64,000 nt of DNA from the NCBI GenBank assembly GCA_024707255.1, contig JANQAC010000002.1, forward strand, positions 1,606,001-1,670,000, written 5' to 3'. The stretch comes from Asticcacaulis sp. (GTDB lineage Bacteria; Pseudomonadota; Alphaproteobacteria; Caulobacterales; Caulobacteraceae). The notes under the pieces were generated by a model. That model did not search any database. It saw only the letters and a list, made by a program, of their open reading frames with translations, and was not told the origin of the DNA. This document shows, piece after piece, positions 27,001-36,636 of the stretch; position 1 is the first letter of the stretch, and every line of letters begins with the position of its first letter. A program made the position numbers and the translations under genes.

Positions 27001-27705
27001 ATGGCCCATGCCGCTCGCATTCTGTTGTATTTTCTGTTTGCCGGCATCGGACTGACCCTGATCGCGTCGGGCCTGATGTGGTGGTTCGAGTCGTCACGCC
27101 GCCTCGCCCGCGCCCTCAATACATCCCTTGGAAAGACCGCCGACGCCGTGGTCTACGATCTCGGCGGCCAGAAGGCGGCGGGGCTGGACTTCACTGCTGG
27201 TGATCTCGCCATCATGTGGAAGACCGGCGCGCAGGGGCTGGTCTTCGCTTTCGATGAAATCGAAGGCGCCGAACTGATCGTCGATGAACGCGTGGTTGCC
27301 CGCGCGCAGAAGGGCGAAAGCCGCAAGGTATTGAACGAAACCCACGCCCAGGCGTCGAAAGTGACCCTGCGCCTGATGTTCAACGATGTGGAGACTCCGG
27401 AATTCGAGGTTAACCTGTTCGGTGATGTCAGTCATAACCCGGTCCACGCCCAGACCGCCGCCGAGGCCGTGCGGATCGGCCGCAAATGGCTGTCTCATAT
27501 CGATGCCGTCATCAAGCGTATGCCGGTCGATGACCGCTCGCCCTATCCCGAAGACGCGGAAAAAGCCGTCGAGCCCGTGCGAAAGCCCGCCCCGCAGGTA
27601 AACGCCAGGTCATCCTTCAGTGACCTGCCCCCCTGGGAACAGACGGAAGCGGATATGGGGGAAGACGATGACACAAACGACACTTATCGTGATGAAAAGC
27701 GGTAG
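27001..27705 (+). CDS. Hypothetical single-pass membrane protein, paralogue A
   Basis: A 234-residue protein with one N-terminal membrane helix (ILLYFLFAGIGLTLIASGLM), then a soluble domain with a FDEIEGAELIVDERVVARAQKG strand pair, VTLRLMFNDVETPEFEVNLFGD and AVRIGRKWLSHIDAVIKR, and an acidic disordered tail. The central and C-terminal blocks recur in the next gene, so the two are tandem paralogues. I do not recognise a named family. The domain probably faces the cytoplasm or periplasm next to the membrane. Confidence 0.6.
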   Translation: MAHAARILLYFLFAGIGLTLIASGLMWWFESSRRLARALNTSLGKTADAVVYDLGGQKAAGLDFTAGDLAIMWKTGAQGLVFAFDEIEGAELIVDERVVARAQKGESRKVLNETHAQASKVTLRLMFNDVETPEFEVNLFGDVSHNPVHAQTAAEAVRIGRKWLSHIDAVIKRMPVDDRSPYPEDAEKAVEPVRKPAPQVNARSSFSDLPPWEQTEADMGEDDDTNDTYRDEKR

Positions 27706-27730
27706 CCCCTGCGGTTAAAGACTTAACGCG

Positions 27731-27745
27731 CCACGAAATTCGTGG
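27731..27745. promoter_or_regulatory. Palindrome CCACGAA-A-TTCGTGG
   Basis: A perfect seven-base inverted repeat about a single central A, flanked by two TTAAC/TTAAG words, in the 86-base gap between the two paralogous membrane genes. It could be an operator for the second gene or a small hairpin. Confidence 0.3.
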
Positions 27746-27791
27746 TTAACTTCCTGTAGATAAATCAATAGCCGCTACAGGTAACCTCGCC

Positions 27792-28529
27792 TTGCCGACC
27801 TATTTGCCCACGATTATCATTCTGTCAGCAGCGGTACTGGCCATTCTGGTCGTGCTGTACCGCGTCTATGACTCGCGCGTTGAACAGCCCAAAAAGCTGG
27901 AAGATGAACTGCGCGACGGGCTGGAAACCTTCAAGGCCGATGTCATGGTGCTGGAACCGGTCCGCAAGGCGGCGGCCGCCAGTTCCTTTGCCGGCGACCG
28001 CCTGATCATTGTCGAGGATTTCGGCAAGAAGCCACACCGCCCTTACAAGATGTCGCAACTCATGGGCATGGAGGTCATTGTCGACGACAAGGTGATCGGC
28101 CGGGTGATGCGCAGCGGCCCGCACATGATGCTGGACGACATCGCCCCCACCGTTCATCGCGTCACCATGCGGCTGGTGCTCGATGACCCCGCCTTTCCCA
28201 GTTTCGAACTGGTTGTCTGGGATCCGAACGACACCCTGACAGCCCGCGCCGAAGGGCCGCGCGCCGCCATCAACAATGTCCGCAAGTGGTTCTATCATGT
28301 CGAGGCGGTCCTGCGCCGCACGATCAGTGCCCCTCAGCCGGTCATCGGCGCACCGGCGGCCGCGGCGCCTGTGCGCATACCCGACTTCGTGCCGGCGCCT
28401 TCCCTTACCCCGCCGCCAGCACCGCCCCCCATGGCCACGGCGGCAAGCCCGGCCCTGCCTCCGGCCTCCGCCCCGCCGGCCAGACCGGAAGGCGATGTGC
28501 TGAACGCGCCGCTCATTCCGTATATCTAA
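27792..28529 (+). CDS. Hypothetical single-pass membrane protein, paralogue B
   Basis: A 245-residue protein whose likely start is TTG 27792, giving MPTYLPTIIILSAAVLAILV as a membrane anchor. The domain carries MEVIVDDKVIGRVMRSG, VTMRLVLDDPAFPSFELVVWD and NVRKWFYHVEAVLRR, matching in order the blocks of the preceding gene. The tail is a Pro/Ala-rich low-complexity stretch of about 60 residues. No ATG is available near the membrane helix, supporting the TTG start. The function is unknown; the pair may form a heteromer. Confidence 0.55.
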   Translation: MPTYLPTIIILSAAVLAILVVLYRVYDSRVEQPKKLEDELRDGLETFKADVMVLEPVRKAAAASSFAGDRLIIVEDFGKKPHRPYKMSQLMGMEVIVDDKVIGRVMRSGPHMMLDDIAPTVHRVTMRLVLDDPAFPSFELVVWDPNDTLTARAEGPRAAINNVRKWFYHVEAVLRRTISAPQPVIGAPAAAAPVRIPDFVPAPSLTPPPAPPPMATAASPALPPASAPPARPEGDVLNAPLIPYI

Positions 28530-28636
28530 GCCGTAAACTCATAAATATCACCGCCTTGCGCGCTTGTGCATGGCCAAGCCCGTATCGCCATGTTAGGCGT
28601 TGAGACTATCGAGACCGGTCGGAGACTTTAGACCTC

Positions 28637-29410
28637 ATGTGGACCCTGGCACTGGCGTGCGCCTTCTTCCTCTGCATCCATCTGATGATCAGCGGCACGA
28701 CGATGAAAGACCAGATCATCGCCAAAATCGGCGGGGTCGCCTACTATATCCTTTTCTCCCTGCTATCGATCGGCGGCCTGGCCTGGATGATCATCGCCTT
28801 CGGCATCGCGTTGAGCGACCCGATGAATGTGGTGCTGTGGAAATCGGAAACCTTCCTGCGCGTCATCGGCCTGTTTGGGAATTTCCTGGCCTTCCTGCTC
28901 GTGGTGGTTGGCATCGTCACGCCTTCGCCCACCAACCTCATGGCCCTGCGCCAACTGCCGGATAAGACGGTCTACGGCATTGTGCGGATTTCGCGGCACC
29001 CGATCCTGGCCGGCATCGGCATCTGGGCGCTCACCCACATTATCTGCAATGGCAACCTGGCGGCGTGGATTTTCTTCGGCTCGATGCTGGCCTTGTGTGC
29101 GCTGGGGGCCAATAATATCGACCGTAAACGCATGGCATTGATGGGCGATGTTTATGCTTCCATCAAGCGGCGGACCTCGATCATCCCCTTCGTCGCCATC
29201 ATCGAAGGCCGTACCGCCTTTGCACCGGAAGAGCTCGGCGTGGCGCGGATGCTGCTGGCGGTTTCCATGTTTTCGGCTGTGACGGTACTGCACGAACTGC
29301 TTTTTCACCGCCAAGGCGATCTGATCTTTATAATTATTGCGGCAGCGCACCCAATCCGGGTTAATTTGCCATTGATCTTATCACAATTGTTTGAACAAAT
29401 AGGCGTATAG
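28637..29410 (+). CDS. NnrU family membrane protein
   Basis: A 257-residue protein with about six membrane helices and the NnrU block LPDKTVYGIVRISRHPILAGIGIWALTHI, followed by GARML-type helices LGVARMLLAVSMFSAVTVLHELLFH. NnrU was named from denitrification clusters, and relatives resemble isoprenylcysteine methyltransferase-like membrane proteins. The present gene has no denitrification neighbours. The last 30 residues after LLFH extend past the usual family end. Confidence 0.75.
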   Translation: MWTLALACAFFLCIHLMISGTTMKDQIIAKIGGVAYYILFSLLSIGGLAWMIIAFGIALSDPMNVVLWKSETFLRVIGLFGNFLAFLLVVVGIVTPSPTNLMALRQLPDKTVYGIVRISRHPILAGIGIWALTHIICNGNLAAWIFFGSMLALCALGANNIDRKRMALMGDVYASIKRRTSIIPFVAIIEGRTAFAPEELGVARMLLAVSMFSAVTVLHELLFHRQGDLIFIIIAAAHPIRVNLPLILSQLFEQIGV

Positions 29411-29448
29411 CGATCTGAATAAATCAGATGGGTGGGTTCGCGTCGGTT

Positions 29449-29625
29449 ATGAAGCTCTCGGCTTTTACCTTGTTGCTGTTTTTCATCGCCGTGGCGCTGG
29501 TCATGGCCAGCCTGATCGGGCATTTCCGCCCCGTACCCCATATAAGCGAATATGCCTACTGGCTGATGACCGCCGCCTTCGGCGTGCTCACCTTCGGCAT
29601 CATATTCAAGGGCCGAACTCAGTAA
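29449..29625 (+). CDS. Small two-helix membrane protein
   Basis: A 58-residue frame starting MKLSAFTLLLFFIAVALVMASLIGHF, then a polar loop, then YWLMTAAFGVLTFGIIFKGRT. Two hydrophobic helices are clear. It follows the NnrU gene closely and overlaps the convergent oxidoreductase gene by seven bases. ATG 29428 would add seven residues. No family recognised. Confidence 0.45.
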   Translation: MKLSAFTLLLFFIAVALVMASLIGHFRPVPHISEYAYWLMTAAFGVLTFGIIFKGRTQ

Positions 29626-30581
29626 ATAGTGTATTCGCTGGGCTCCGGGGCCACTTCCTCATCGATAGACAGCGCCAGCACCAGGGCCTTCAGCGCTTCC
29701 CTGCCCGTGCATAGCGGCACCGCGCGCACGCCCCGTACCGTATCCAGAAAACGGAAGACGCTGGTGCCAAGCGGATCCCTGGCGATATCTGCCTCGGCGA
29801 AATCGGCATTCAGACGAAATGGCGTATTGTTCTCGAACTTGCGGTTCAGGAGGTCGATATTGACCTCACCGCTGGGATAGACGATCCGCATGGTGCGCTC
29901 GCGCGCTTCCGCCATGCGCGAAGCCCGGAAATGCGCCATCATGCCGTTCTCGAACTCCACCTCGGCCGTAACTTCATCGGCTCCAACCGCCTTATAACCT
30001 TCATCCGTGCGATAGCGGGCGGTGGCCTGCATCCCGCCCGGTCCGGCGCCCGCCAGGCTCTGGGCCAGGTCAAGATCGTGGATCATCAGATCGAGCACGA
30101 CGGACACATCGAGATTGCGTGTCGAGGCCGTGCCGTTGCGCACGGCTTCCAGGCGCAAGGGCCTTTCCGGCACATCATAAAGGCCCATGGCCTCGAAAAC
30201 TGCGCGCTCCTGGTGACCACATGCCAGGACCAGTCCTTTTTCCGCCGCCAGATCGACCATGGCGTGACCATCAGCAATGGTAATAGCCAGCGGTTTTTCG
30301 CTGTAGACATGCACCCCGCCTTCGAGGGCCTTGAGCGCGACCGCGGCATGGGCGAAGGCCGGTGTAGCAATGGTCACGGCATCGATCCGGGACAGGAAGC
30401 CGGCCAGTTCATCGCCGCCGAACGCCTGGACGCCATGCTGGGCCGCCAGGGCCTCGGCCCGCGCGTTGTCGAGATCATAAATCCCGACAAATTCGACAGA
30501 CTGAGCCTGCTTGTATTTATTGGCATGATAGCCGCCAAAAACACCGGCGCCCGCGACGCCCACTCGCAAAACTTCAGCCAT
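29619..30581 (-). CDS. Gfo/Idh/MocA-family oxidoreductase
   Basis: A 320-residue protein with an N-terminal Rossmann fold (VLRVGVAGAGVFGGYHANKY), DAVTIATPAFAHAAVALKALEGGVHVYSEKPLA with the family EKP motif, and an alpha/beta C-terminal domain. The catalytic-region sequence DLMIHDLDLAQSLAG carries the expected Asp and His. It oxidises or reduces a sugar or related polyol with NAD(P). The start ATG 30581 is preceded by AGAAGAG; the frame extends upstream without family residues. The substrate is unknown. It is divergent from the 30743 gene. Confidence 0.85.
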   Translation of the reverse strand: MAEVLRVGVAGAGVFGGYHANKYKQAQSVEFVGIYDLDNARAEALAAQHGVQAFGGDELAGFLSRIDAVTIATPAFAHAAVALKALEGGVHVYSEKPLAITIADGHAMVDLAAEKGLVLACGHQERAVFEAMGLYDVPERPLRLEAVRNGTASTRNLDVSVVLDLMIHDLDLAQSLAGAGPGGMQATARYRTDEGYKAVGADEVTAEVEFENGMMAHFRASRMAEARERTMRIVYPSGEVNIDLLNRKFENNTPFRLNADFAEADIARDPLGTSVFRFLDTVRGVRAVPLCTGREALKALVLALSIDEEVAPEPSEYTIY

Positions 30582-30641
30582 GACAATCTCTTCTGTCGTT
30601 AATGGGTATCTGCTTAAACCGCTTCGCGGCAAAAATGGAAT

Positions 30642-30664
30642 ACAATTTACGCTACATAAATTGT
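30642..30664. promoter_or_regulatory. Inverted repeat ACAATTTA-N7-TAAATTGT
   Basis: A perfect eight-base inverted repeat with a seven-base spacer in the 161-base gap between the oxidoreductase gene and the divergent gene at 30743. It has the form of a dimeric repressor operator. Confidence 0.45.
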
Positions 30665-30742
30665 GCAAAGCCACATAAACCGCTTTTTCGCCATGCTTAT
30701 CGGGTCTAAACAGGGCGAACTTTTACCGCTCGCACTTGCCTG

Positions 30743-31693
30743 ATGTCGGTGAACGACCTCTGGATGGACTGGGAGATTTTGCCTGTGACACGTTTGTTTG
30801 GCGCCTATGTAATTGTTGACTACAGCGCCGCCGAAGGCAAGAAGACCGGCGAATCCTCGGTGTGGATCGGCGTGATGAAGCGCGATATCCGCTTCCGTCT
30901 TTCTTATGAAGCCCACAATCCGGCCACCCGTGCTGAAGCCGTCGCCCTCCTGAAGACGATCCTGGCCGACCTGCACAAGCGCGGCGATCGCGTCTTCCTG
31001 GGCCTTGACTTCGCGCTCGGTTTCCCGCGCGGCACGGCGTTACGCCTTCAGGTCAAGGGCGCGAACTGGGCCGGCATGTGGGAGTTCCTGGCCAGGAACA
31101 TTGTCGACAAGCCCGACAACAAGAACAACCGCTTCCAAGTGGCCGCCAAGATGAACCGCCTGATGACCGATGAGGCATATCCTTTCTGGGGCTGCCCCAA
31201 GAGCGACGCGCAAAAGTGGCTCTCCACGCTGAAACCGGAAAGCCTTGGCGATTTTCCCGAATTCCGCCTGACCGAGGAAACCGCTCGCAAGGCGCACAAG
31301 AAAGCCCAGGCCGCCAAGAGCCTGTGGCAGATGCATGGCGCCGGCGTCGTGGCCGGCCAGACCATGCTCGGCATTCCGGCCTTCAAGGCGCTGGCGGAAG
31401 GTTTGGGCGACAGCGCGAAAATCTGGCCGTTCCAGACCGGTTTCGGTACGCTCGATGAGGCCGCGCTGGATGGCATCTCCACTCTGATCGCCGAGGTCTT
31501 CCCGGCCGTTTTTGACGGCGAGGCCGAGCCCGGCGAGGTCAAGGACGCCACCGGCGTGCGCGTGGCGGCGCAGGCCCTGGCCGAGGCCGACGACAAGGGG
31601 CAACTGGGCGCCCTGTTCGCCGCGCCGAAGGGGTTGAGCGAGACCGAACTCAATATTGCTTCAACCGAAGAAGGCTGGATCCTGGGTGCTTAA
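30743..31693 (+). CDS. Hypothetical protein, possible RNase H-like fold
   Basis: A 316-residue soluble protein. Its N-terminal [26 protein letters not shown], the segment [14 protein letters not shown] and the closing part resemble an alphaproteobacterial family that is sometimes annotated, without experimental support, as a cobalamin-biosynthesis CbiG-like protein. Two acidic positions in VDYSAA and GLDFALG suggest an RNase H/DUF429-like fold. No cobalamin genes are nearby. ATG 30743 is used, but GTG 30785 is an alternative start. It overlaps the next gene by eight bases. Confidence 0.5.
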   Translation: MSVNDLWMDWEILPVTRLFGAYVIVDYSAAEGKKTGESSVWIGVMKRDIRFRLSYEAHNPATRAEAVALLKTILADLHKRGDRVFLGLDFALGFPRGTALRLQVKGANWAGMWEFLARNIVDKPDNKNNRFQVAAKMNRLMTDEAYPFWGCPKSDAQKWLSTLKPESLGDFPEFRLTEETARKAHKKAQAAKSLWQMHGAGVVAGQTMLGIPAFKALAEGLGDSAKIWPFQTGFGTLDEAALDGISTLIAEVFPAVFDGEAEPGEVKDATGVRVAAQALAEADDKGQLGALFAAPKGLSETELNIASTEEGWILGA

Positions 31694-32015
31694 GCCCCTC
31701 GTCATCTATCTTCTCGCCGCCATCGCCGAAATCGCCGGCTGCTACAGCTTGTGGTCGGTGCTCAAGCTGGGCAAATCGCCGCTGTGGCTGATCCCCGGTG
31801 CGCTGTCATTATGCGCTTTCGCCTGGCTACTGACGCTCATCGATACGCCCGCCGCCGGACGCGCCTATGCGGCCTATGGCGCCATCTATATCAGCGCCTC
31901 GATCAGCTGGCTGTGGTGGGTGGAGAAACAGCGCCCGGATCTTTGGGACATGGCCGGCCTTATGCTTTGCCTGGCCGGTTCGGCGGTCATATTGTTCGCC
32001 CCACGCCCTACATAA
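31686..32015 (+). CDS. ynfA: YnfA/UPF0060 family membrane protein
   Basis: A 109-residue protein with four membrane helices and the UPF0060 signature: [53 protein letters not shown] and [21 protein letters not shown]. The start is GTG 31686, inside the 3' end of the preceding gene. The family belongs to the small drug-exporter-like superfamily, and its physiological substrate is unsettled. Confidence 0.88.
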   Translation: MLKPLVIYLLAAIAEIAGCYSLWSVLKLGKSPLWLIPGALSLCAFAWLLTLIDTPAAGRAYAAYGAIYISASISWLWWVEKQRPDLWDMAGLMLCLAGSAVILFAPRPT

Positions 32016-32026
32016 AAGGAAACCAA

Positions 32027-32323
32027 ATGACCGCCTATGTCATCATGATCCGCGACCGCATCACTGATCCGGCTGAAATGGCGATCTACGTCGAACTGGC
32101 CCGCAAGGCGCGCGGCGACAATCCGCCCCGGCAACTGGCCTTTTACGGCGCCGATGAAGCCCTGGAAGGGCCGAAAGCCGACGGCATCGTCATTCTCGAA
32201 TTCGACGACATGGACCACGCCCGCGCCTGGCATGGATCCCCCGCCTATCAGGAAGCAATGAAGCACCGGCAGCTTGGGGCGGATTATCGCGTGCTGCTGG
32301 TTGATGGCGTCAAGCCGGCATAA
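32027..32323 (+). CDS. DUF1330 family protein
   Basis: A 98-residue ferredoxin-like domain: TAYVIMIRDRITDPAEMAIYVELA at the start and VILEFDDMDHARAWHGSPAYQEAMKHRQ later, the DUF1330 pattern. The function is unknown. AAAGGA precedes the ATG. Its 3' end overlaps the convergent MATE gene by 14 bases. Confidence 0.85.
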   Translation: MTAYVIMIRDRITDPAEMAIYVELARKARGDNPPRQLAFYGADEALEGPKADGIVILEFDDMDHARAWHGSPAYQEAMKHRQLGADYRVLLVDGVKPA

Positions 32324-33686
32324 CCCTGGCCGCCCGCCGGTCAAGCCACAGGAAACGCGCCGTCTGGAAGGTGCCGGAAATCAGCGACGCGGCCACCACG
32401 GCCCAGACCAGGCCAGCCACGCCCCAGCCAAAGACAATGCTGAATACAAATCCCAGCGGCAGCATGATCGCACCGTAGGACACATAGTGGATGACGGTCG
32501 GCGCCAGAATGTCCTTCCGGGCGCGCAGGGCCTGGGCCGCCACCACCTGCAGGCCATCGGGGATAAAGAAGAAGCACGACAGCAGCAGGCCCATCTTCAC
32601 ATTGGGCAGCAGATGCGGGTCATGGCTGTAGAAGCGCGATATCGTGCCGGCAAATAACGCGGTAAATATCACCACGGCGGTCATAAAGGCGCCTGCTGAG
32701 ATAAAGCTGACCCGTCCCATCCGCGCCAGAGCGGCACTATCGCCCGCGCCGAACGCCTTGCCGACCAGCACCGAACAGCCCGCCGACAGCCCCATCGGCA
32801 CCATGAAGACGACGCTGGCATAGTTCAGCACGATGGTCCAGCTCGCCACCTCGATCTCGCCGATATGGCCGGCAAACATCGTCATGCCGGCAAAGGCACC
32901 GACCTCAATGAAATAGGCCGCGCCGGTGGCGTAACCGACATGGCGCTGCTCGATCGCCCCATGATGATCCTTTTCCTGACGCCCCAGCAAATCGAACGGC
33001 TTTGTTTCCTTCAGGCGCAGAATATGGATCAGCAGTCCCGCGGATTGCAGGCCGCGCGCGATCAGCGTGGCGGTCGCCGCCCCTATGGCGCCCTCGAAAT
33101 GAATGCCGAACAGGGTGACATGTCCCGGCACCAGCAGAAGCAGCAAGGCGACATTGAGCGCATTGGCGATCAGGGTGGCGATCAGGGTATCGCGCGTCCG
33201 ACCCAGCGCTTCCAGGAACAGCGAGCCGACTTGTCCTGGCAGGAATACCGGGATCGAACACGCGAACAGGATCAGCGGCAGGTGCGCCCCCGCCACCATA
33301 TCGGGCTTCACTACAAGACCCAGGAAATGCGTGCCGCCCAGCAGCAGGATCGCCATGAAACCGATACCGAGCATCAGGGCATAGCCTATGCCGCGCTGGA
33401 AGACCGCCCCGACGCGGTGCAGGTCGCCCGATCCCAGAAAATGCGAGGTCTTGACCTGGACGCCCATCAGCAGGCCCATCGAGGTCAGGGCCGGCACCCA
33501 ATGCAGCGCCTGCGCCAGGGTCAGATACCCCAGTTGGGCGGAACTGTGCTGGCCGACGATGATGGTATCCATCAGCGCCATCAGCATGACACCGACGCGC
33601 GAGGCGATCACCGGCCATGACAGTCGAAAAAGGGCGGCAAACGCCGCCCTCGTTTGAGGCTCAATCCGGGTGATCAGGGTTTTCAT
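32310..33686 (-). CDS. MATE family efflux transporter
   Basis: A 458-residue inner-membrane protein with about 12 helices in two homologous halves: FRLSWPVIASRVGVMLMALMDTIIVG in the first, and GAAYFIEVGAFAGMTMFAGHIGEIEVASW then MVPMGLSAGCSVLVGKAFGAGD in the second. It exports organic cations or drugs using a Na+ or H+ gradient. ATG 33686 is the most plausible start; an in-frame upstream codon at 33716 adds ten residues. It lies downstream of the DAHP synthase gene but beyond a strong terminator. Confidence 0.88.
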   Translation of the reverse strand: MKTLITRIEPQTRAAFAALFRLSWPVIASRVGVMLMALMDTIIVGQHSSAQLGYLTLAQALHWVPALTSMGLLMGVQVKTSHFLGSGDLHRVGAVFQRGIGYALMLGIGFMAILLLGGTHFLGLVVKPDMVAGAHLPLILFACSIPVFLPGQVGSLFLEALGRTRDTLIATLIANALNVALLLLLVPGHVTLFGIHFEGAIGAATATLIARGLQSAGLLIHILRLKETKPFDLLGRQEKDHHGAIEQRHVGYATGAAYFIEVGAFAGMTMFAGHIGEIEVASWTIVLNYASVVFMVPMGLSAGCSVLVGKAFGAGDSAALARMGRVSFISAGAFMTAVVIFTALFAGTISRFYSHDPHLLPNVKMGLLLSCFFFIPDGLQVVAAQALRARKDILAPTVIHYVSYGAIMLPLGFVFSIVFGWGVAGLVWAVVAASLISGTFQTARFLWLDRRAARVMPA

Positions 33687-33734
33687 GCCCGGCTCTGTAG
33701 CCGATTTTGTGATCACGGTCCACGGACAGCCGAT

Positions 33735-33761
33735 AAAAAACCCGGACCGGGGTCCGGGTTT
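33735..33761 (-). terminator. rho-independent terminator of DAHP synthase gene
   Basis: AAACCCGGACC at 33738-33748 and GGTCCGGGTTT at 33751-33761 form a perfect stem, followed on the minus strand by a T run. It lies 23 bases past the stop of the DAHP synthase gene. Confidence 0.85.
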
Positions 33762-33783
33762 GATCTCCTGGCTACGCAGCGGG

Positions 33784-35156
33784 TTAAGCCGCTTTGCTGG
33801 CCGCCGATTTCAGGCTGTGCAGACGCTCGGCCACCAGGAAGCTGAGTTCCAGCGCCTGGTCGGCATTGAGACGCGGATCGCAGTGCGTATGGTAACGATC
33901 CTGCAAATCTTCTTCCGAAAGCGCAAAAGCGCCGCCGGTGCACTCCGTCACATTCTGGCCGGTCATTTCGAGGTGCATACCGCCTGGGTGGACGCCTTCC
34001 GACGCTGCGATATCGACGAAGGAACGTACTTCCGACAGGATACGATCGAACGGGCGCGTCTTGTAGCCATTATTGGCCTTGACGACATTGCCGTGCATCG
34101 GATCGATCGACCAGATAACGGGCGAGCCATGTGTCTTGGTAGCCGCCATCAGACGCGGCAGGCGCTCGCCCACCTTATCGGAGCCGAAACGGCCGATCAC
34201 GGTCAGGCGGCCAGGAATGCCTTCCGGATTGAGCGTATCGATCAGGCGCAGCAGGTCGTCCGGCTCGATGGTCGGACCGGCCTTGACGCCAATCGGATTC
34301 TTGATGCCCTTCATATAGTTGACGTGGGCGCCATCGAGCTGGCGGGTGCGCTCGCCGATCCAAAGCATGTGGGCAGAGGTATCGTACCAGTCGCCCGAGG
34401 TCGAATCGACGCGGGTCATGGCCTGCTCGTAGTTGAGCAGCAGGGCTTCGTGTGAGGTGAAGAAATCGACCTGACGGATTTCCGGTTGGCGGTCAGGCGT
34501 GATGCCGATGGCCGACATGAAGCTCAGGGTCTCGGAAATCTTGTCAGCCAGGGCGCGGTAACGCTCGCCTTGCGGCGAACCGGAAACGAAGCCCAGCGTC
34601 CACTTGTGGATGTTGTACAGATCGGCATAGCCGCCCTGCGCAAAGGCGCGCAGCAGGTTCAGCGTGGCCGAGGACTGGTGATAGGCCTTGATCAGGCGCG
34701 ACGGATCGGGAATGCGCGCTTCGGGCGTGAATTCCATGCCGTTGATATTATCGCCGCGATAGGATGGCAGGGTGATGCCATCAATCGTCTCGATCGCAGA
34801 CGAGCGCGGCTTGCCGAACTGGCCGGCGATGCGCCCCACCTTTACCACCGGCTTGCCGCCGGCAAAGGTCAGGATGACCGCCATCTGCAGGATCAGACGG
34901 AAGGTGTCGCGGATATTGTCAGCGGAAAATTCCTTGAAGGATTCCGCGCAATCCCCCCTTGCAGCAGAAAGCCATTGCCTTCGGCCACCTTGCCGAGCGC
35001 CGAGGTCAGGCGACGGGCTTCACCGGCAAAAACCAGCGGCGGCAGGTGCGACAGTTCGCTTTCAACAGCTTTGAGGGCCTGGGTATCCGGGTAATCATCC
35101 GGAATATGCAGGGCTGGCAGGGAGCGCCAGTCTTGGGGGGACCATGTCTTTTTCAT
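33784..35156 (-). CDS. Class II DAHP synthase, frameshifted
   Basis: 3-deoxy-7-phosphoheptulonate synthase, plant/actinobacterial type, first step of the shikimate pathway. It starts [24 protein letters not shown] and has [16 protein letters not shown]; then the frame breaks in the run of six Cs at 34953-34958 (Gs on the coding strand). A seventh base gives [18 protein letters not shown] and joins the downstream frame with [49 protein letters not shown] and HTHCDPRLN. The Cys metal ligand lies at the repaired point. The repaired length is 457 residues, normal for the class, so a sequencing error is likely. Confidence 0.9.
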
Positions 35157-35253
35157 TGTTCTATTTAAACTCTAAGCCGGTCAAACTCAACACTGAAACC
35201 GGACGAGATACATATAGGCGGGAAATTTGTTCTGTAAAGTCCGGCACTTGTAG

Positions 35254-36636
35254 TTAAATTCGTAACTTTATGCTTTCGCGCGCCGCCTTAACCGCCAGAA
35301 TTGCCGCCATAACGGCGAAAGCGCCCAGGCAATAGAACCAGGCGCGCCACAGGCCGTAGCTGATGGTGCCAATGACCAGAAAGCAGGTTGCCTGCGCCAT
35401 CAGGTAGGGCTGGAAGCGCTGAGACAGAGTCCCTTCAGCGGAGGCAAAGGCTGTATCATCATCAAGGGCGCGCAGACCATCGGACGGCTTTTCCACCTCG
35501 ACGCGGTCGCCCTTGATGTTCATGTTCCAGAAAAGCCAGAACCAGAAGATGGCCAACAGCAGAAGTCCCGGAATCCCCAGTTCCAGCCAGGCTTGCAAGG
35601 CCATGTCATGCGGGTGATTGGGGATCATCGGGTCGAAGCGGCGCGAGGTCTCGTAGCCCCACCCCCATATCGGCTTTTCCAGCGCGCGGGATACGGCAAA
35701 GGTCCAGATATCGATGCGCGCCGCCCACGATGGCAGCAGGTCGGTCTTGATCTTCTGCGCGAGACCACTCTGCATCAGTCCGTAGATGATGGCCGGGAAC
35801 AGCAGCATGGGGATCAGGCTCAAGACGGCCATCACCCGCTCCGGCGCCAGGGCTTTCAGCGCCCGCGGCCAGTATTTCACCGCAAAGAAGACAACCGTAG
35901 AAGCCACCAGAGCCAGTAGTTGCGCATTCGTGTCACTGGCAAAGCCCGCGGCGATCAGCGCCACGGCCGTCAGGGCGACCGTCACGGGCTTGCCGCGCGC
36001 CATCTGGACCATGACCAGCGGCCAGAACATCATCAGCAATGCGCAATTGGTATTGGCGAAGCCGACGATCAGCATGTTGTCGCGGCTTTTCGACACATTG
36101 GCGCTCAACATCTGGCGCAGGCCAAAATGGCTTACCGCCTCCATGAACTGCACCACGGCCAGCGCGCTCAGAACATAGGCGAACCACTTGAAAAGTGCGT
36201 AGGCACGGGCATCACTCACAGACCGGGCGCCAAAAATGCTTGCCCAGGCAATTAGCCACAGCACCATGGGCACGGTGATGGTGACATCACCGGTAATGAC
36301 CAGTTGCGAGCCCTTATACGCCTGGGCCAGGGGCACACCCCGGATGACCGCCTCGGCGAAATCCGAACGCAGCAGGCCAAGTACAAGCAGAAGCGCCGTC
36401 AGGGCGATGAAGGGCGCAAACGCCTTCCAAGAACCGTGCGACCGGAGCAGATGCCCCAGGCTGAAAAGGCCGATCAGCAGCAAAAGCGCCGGCAGGCCGG
36501 TGGTCGAGACGTAGGCCCACAGGCCGAAGACCGTCAGTCCGCCGTAAAGCACCCAAGACGCATAGCCATCCTTGACCCGTCGCCAGAGACTTTTGTTTCG
36601 ATCGGCGCTCAGCAGGCCCAGCTTGTCCTGCGTCAT
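35254..36636 (-). CDS. O-antigen ligase/polymerase-like membrane protein
   Basis: A 460-residue protein with about 12 hydrophobic segments and the ligase-type periplasmic loop: IDIWTFAVSRALEKPIWGWGYETSRRF, then NHPHDMALQAWLELGIPG. This places it in the O-antigen ligase/Wzy-like family that joins polysaccharide or glycan units at the periplasmic face. It overlaps gor by four bases (ATGA) and is the last gene of the glmU-rpiA-gor operon. No other surface-polysaccharide genes are adjacent, so the substrate is unknown. Confidence 0.78.
   Translation of the reverse strand: MTQDKLGLLSADRNKSLWRRVKDGYASWVLYGGLTVFGLWAYVSTTGLPALLLLIGLFSLGHLLRSHGSWKAFAPFIALTALLLVLGLLRSDFAEAVIRGVPLAQAYKGSQLVITGDVTITVPMVLWLIAWASIFGARSVSDARAYALFKWFAYVLSALAVVQFMEAVSHFGLRQMLSANVSKSRDNMLIVGFANTNCALLMMFWPLVMVQMARGKPVTVALTAVALIAAGFASDTNAQLLALVASTVVFFAVKYWPRALKALAPERVMAVLSLIPMLLFPAIIYGLMQSGLAQKIKTDLLPSWAARIDIWTFAVSRALEKPIWGWGYETSRRFDPMIPNHPHDMALQAWLELGIPGLLLLAIFWFWLFWNMNIKGDRVEVEKPSDGLRALDDDTAFASAEGTLSQRFQPYLMAQATCFLVIGTISYGLWRAWFYCLGAFAVMAAILAVKAARESIKLRI

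Noticed and set aside
30743..31693. Cobalamin biosynthesis gene
   Set aside because: Similar proteins sometimes carry this label, but no cobalamin genes or riboswitch are nearby and no CbiG motif is visible.
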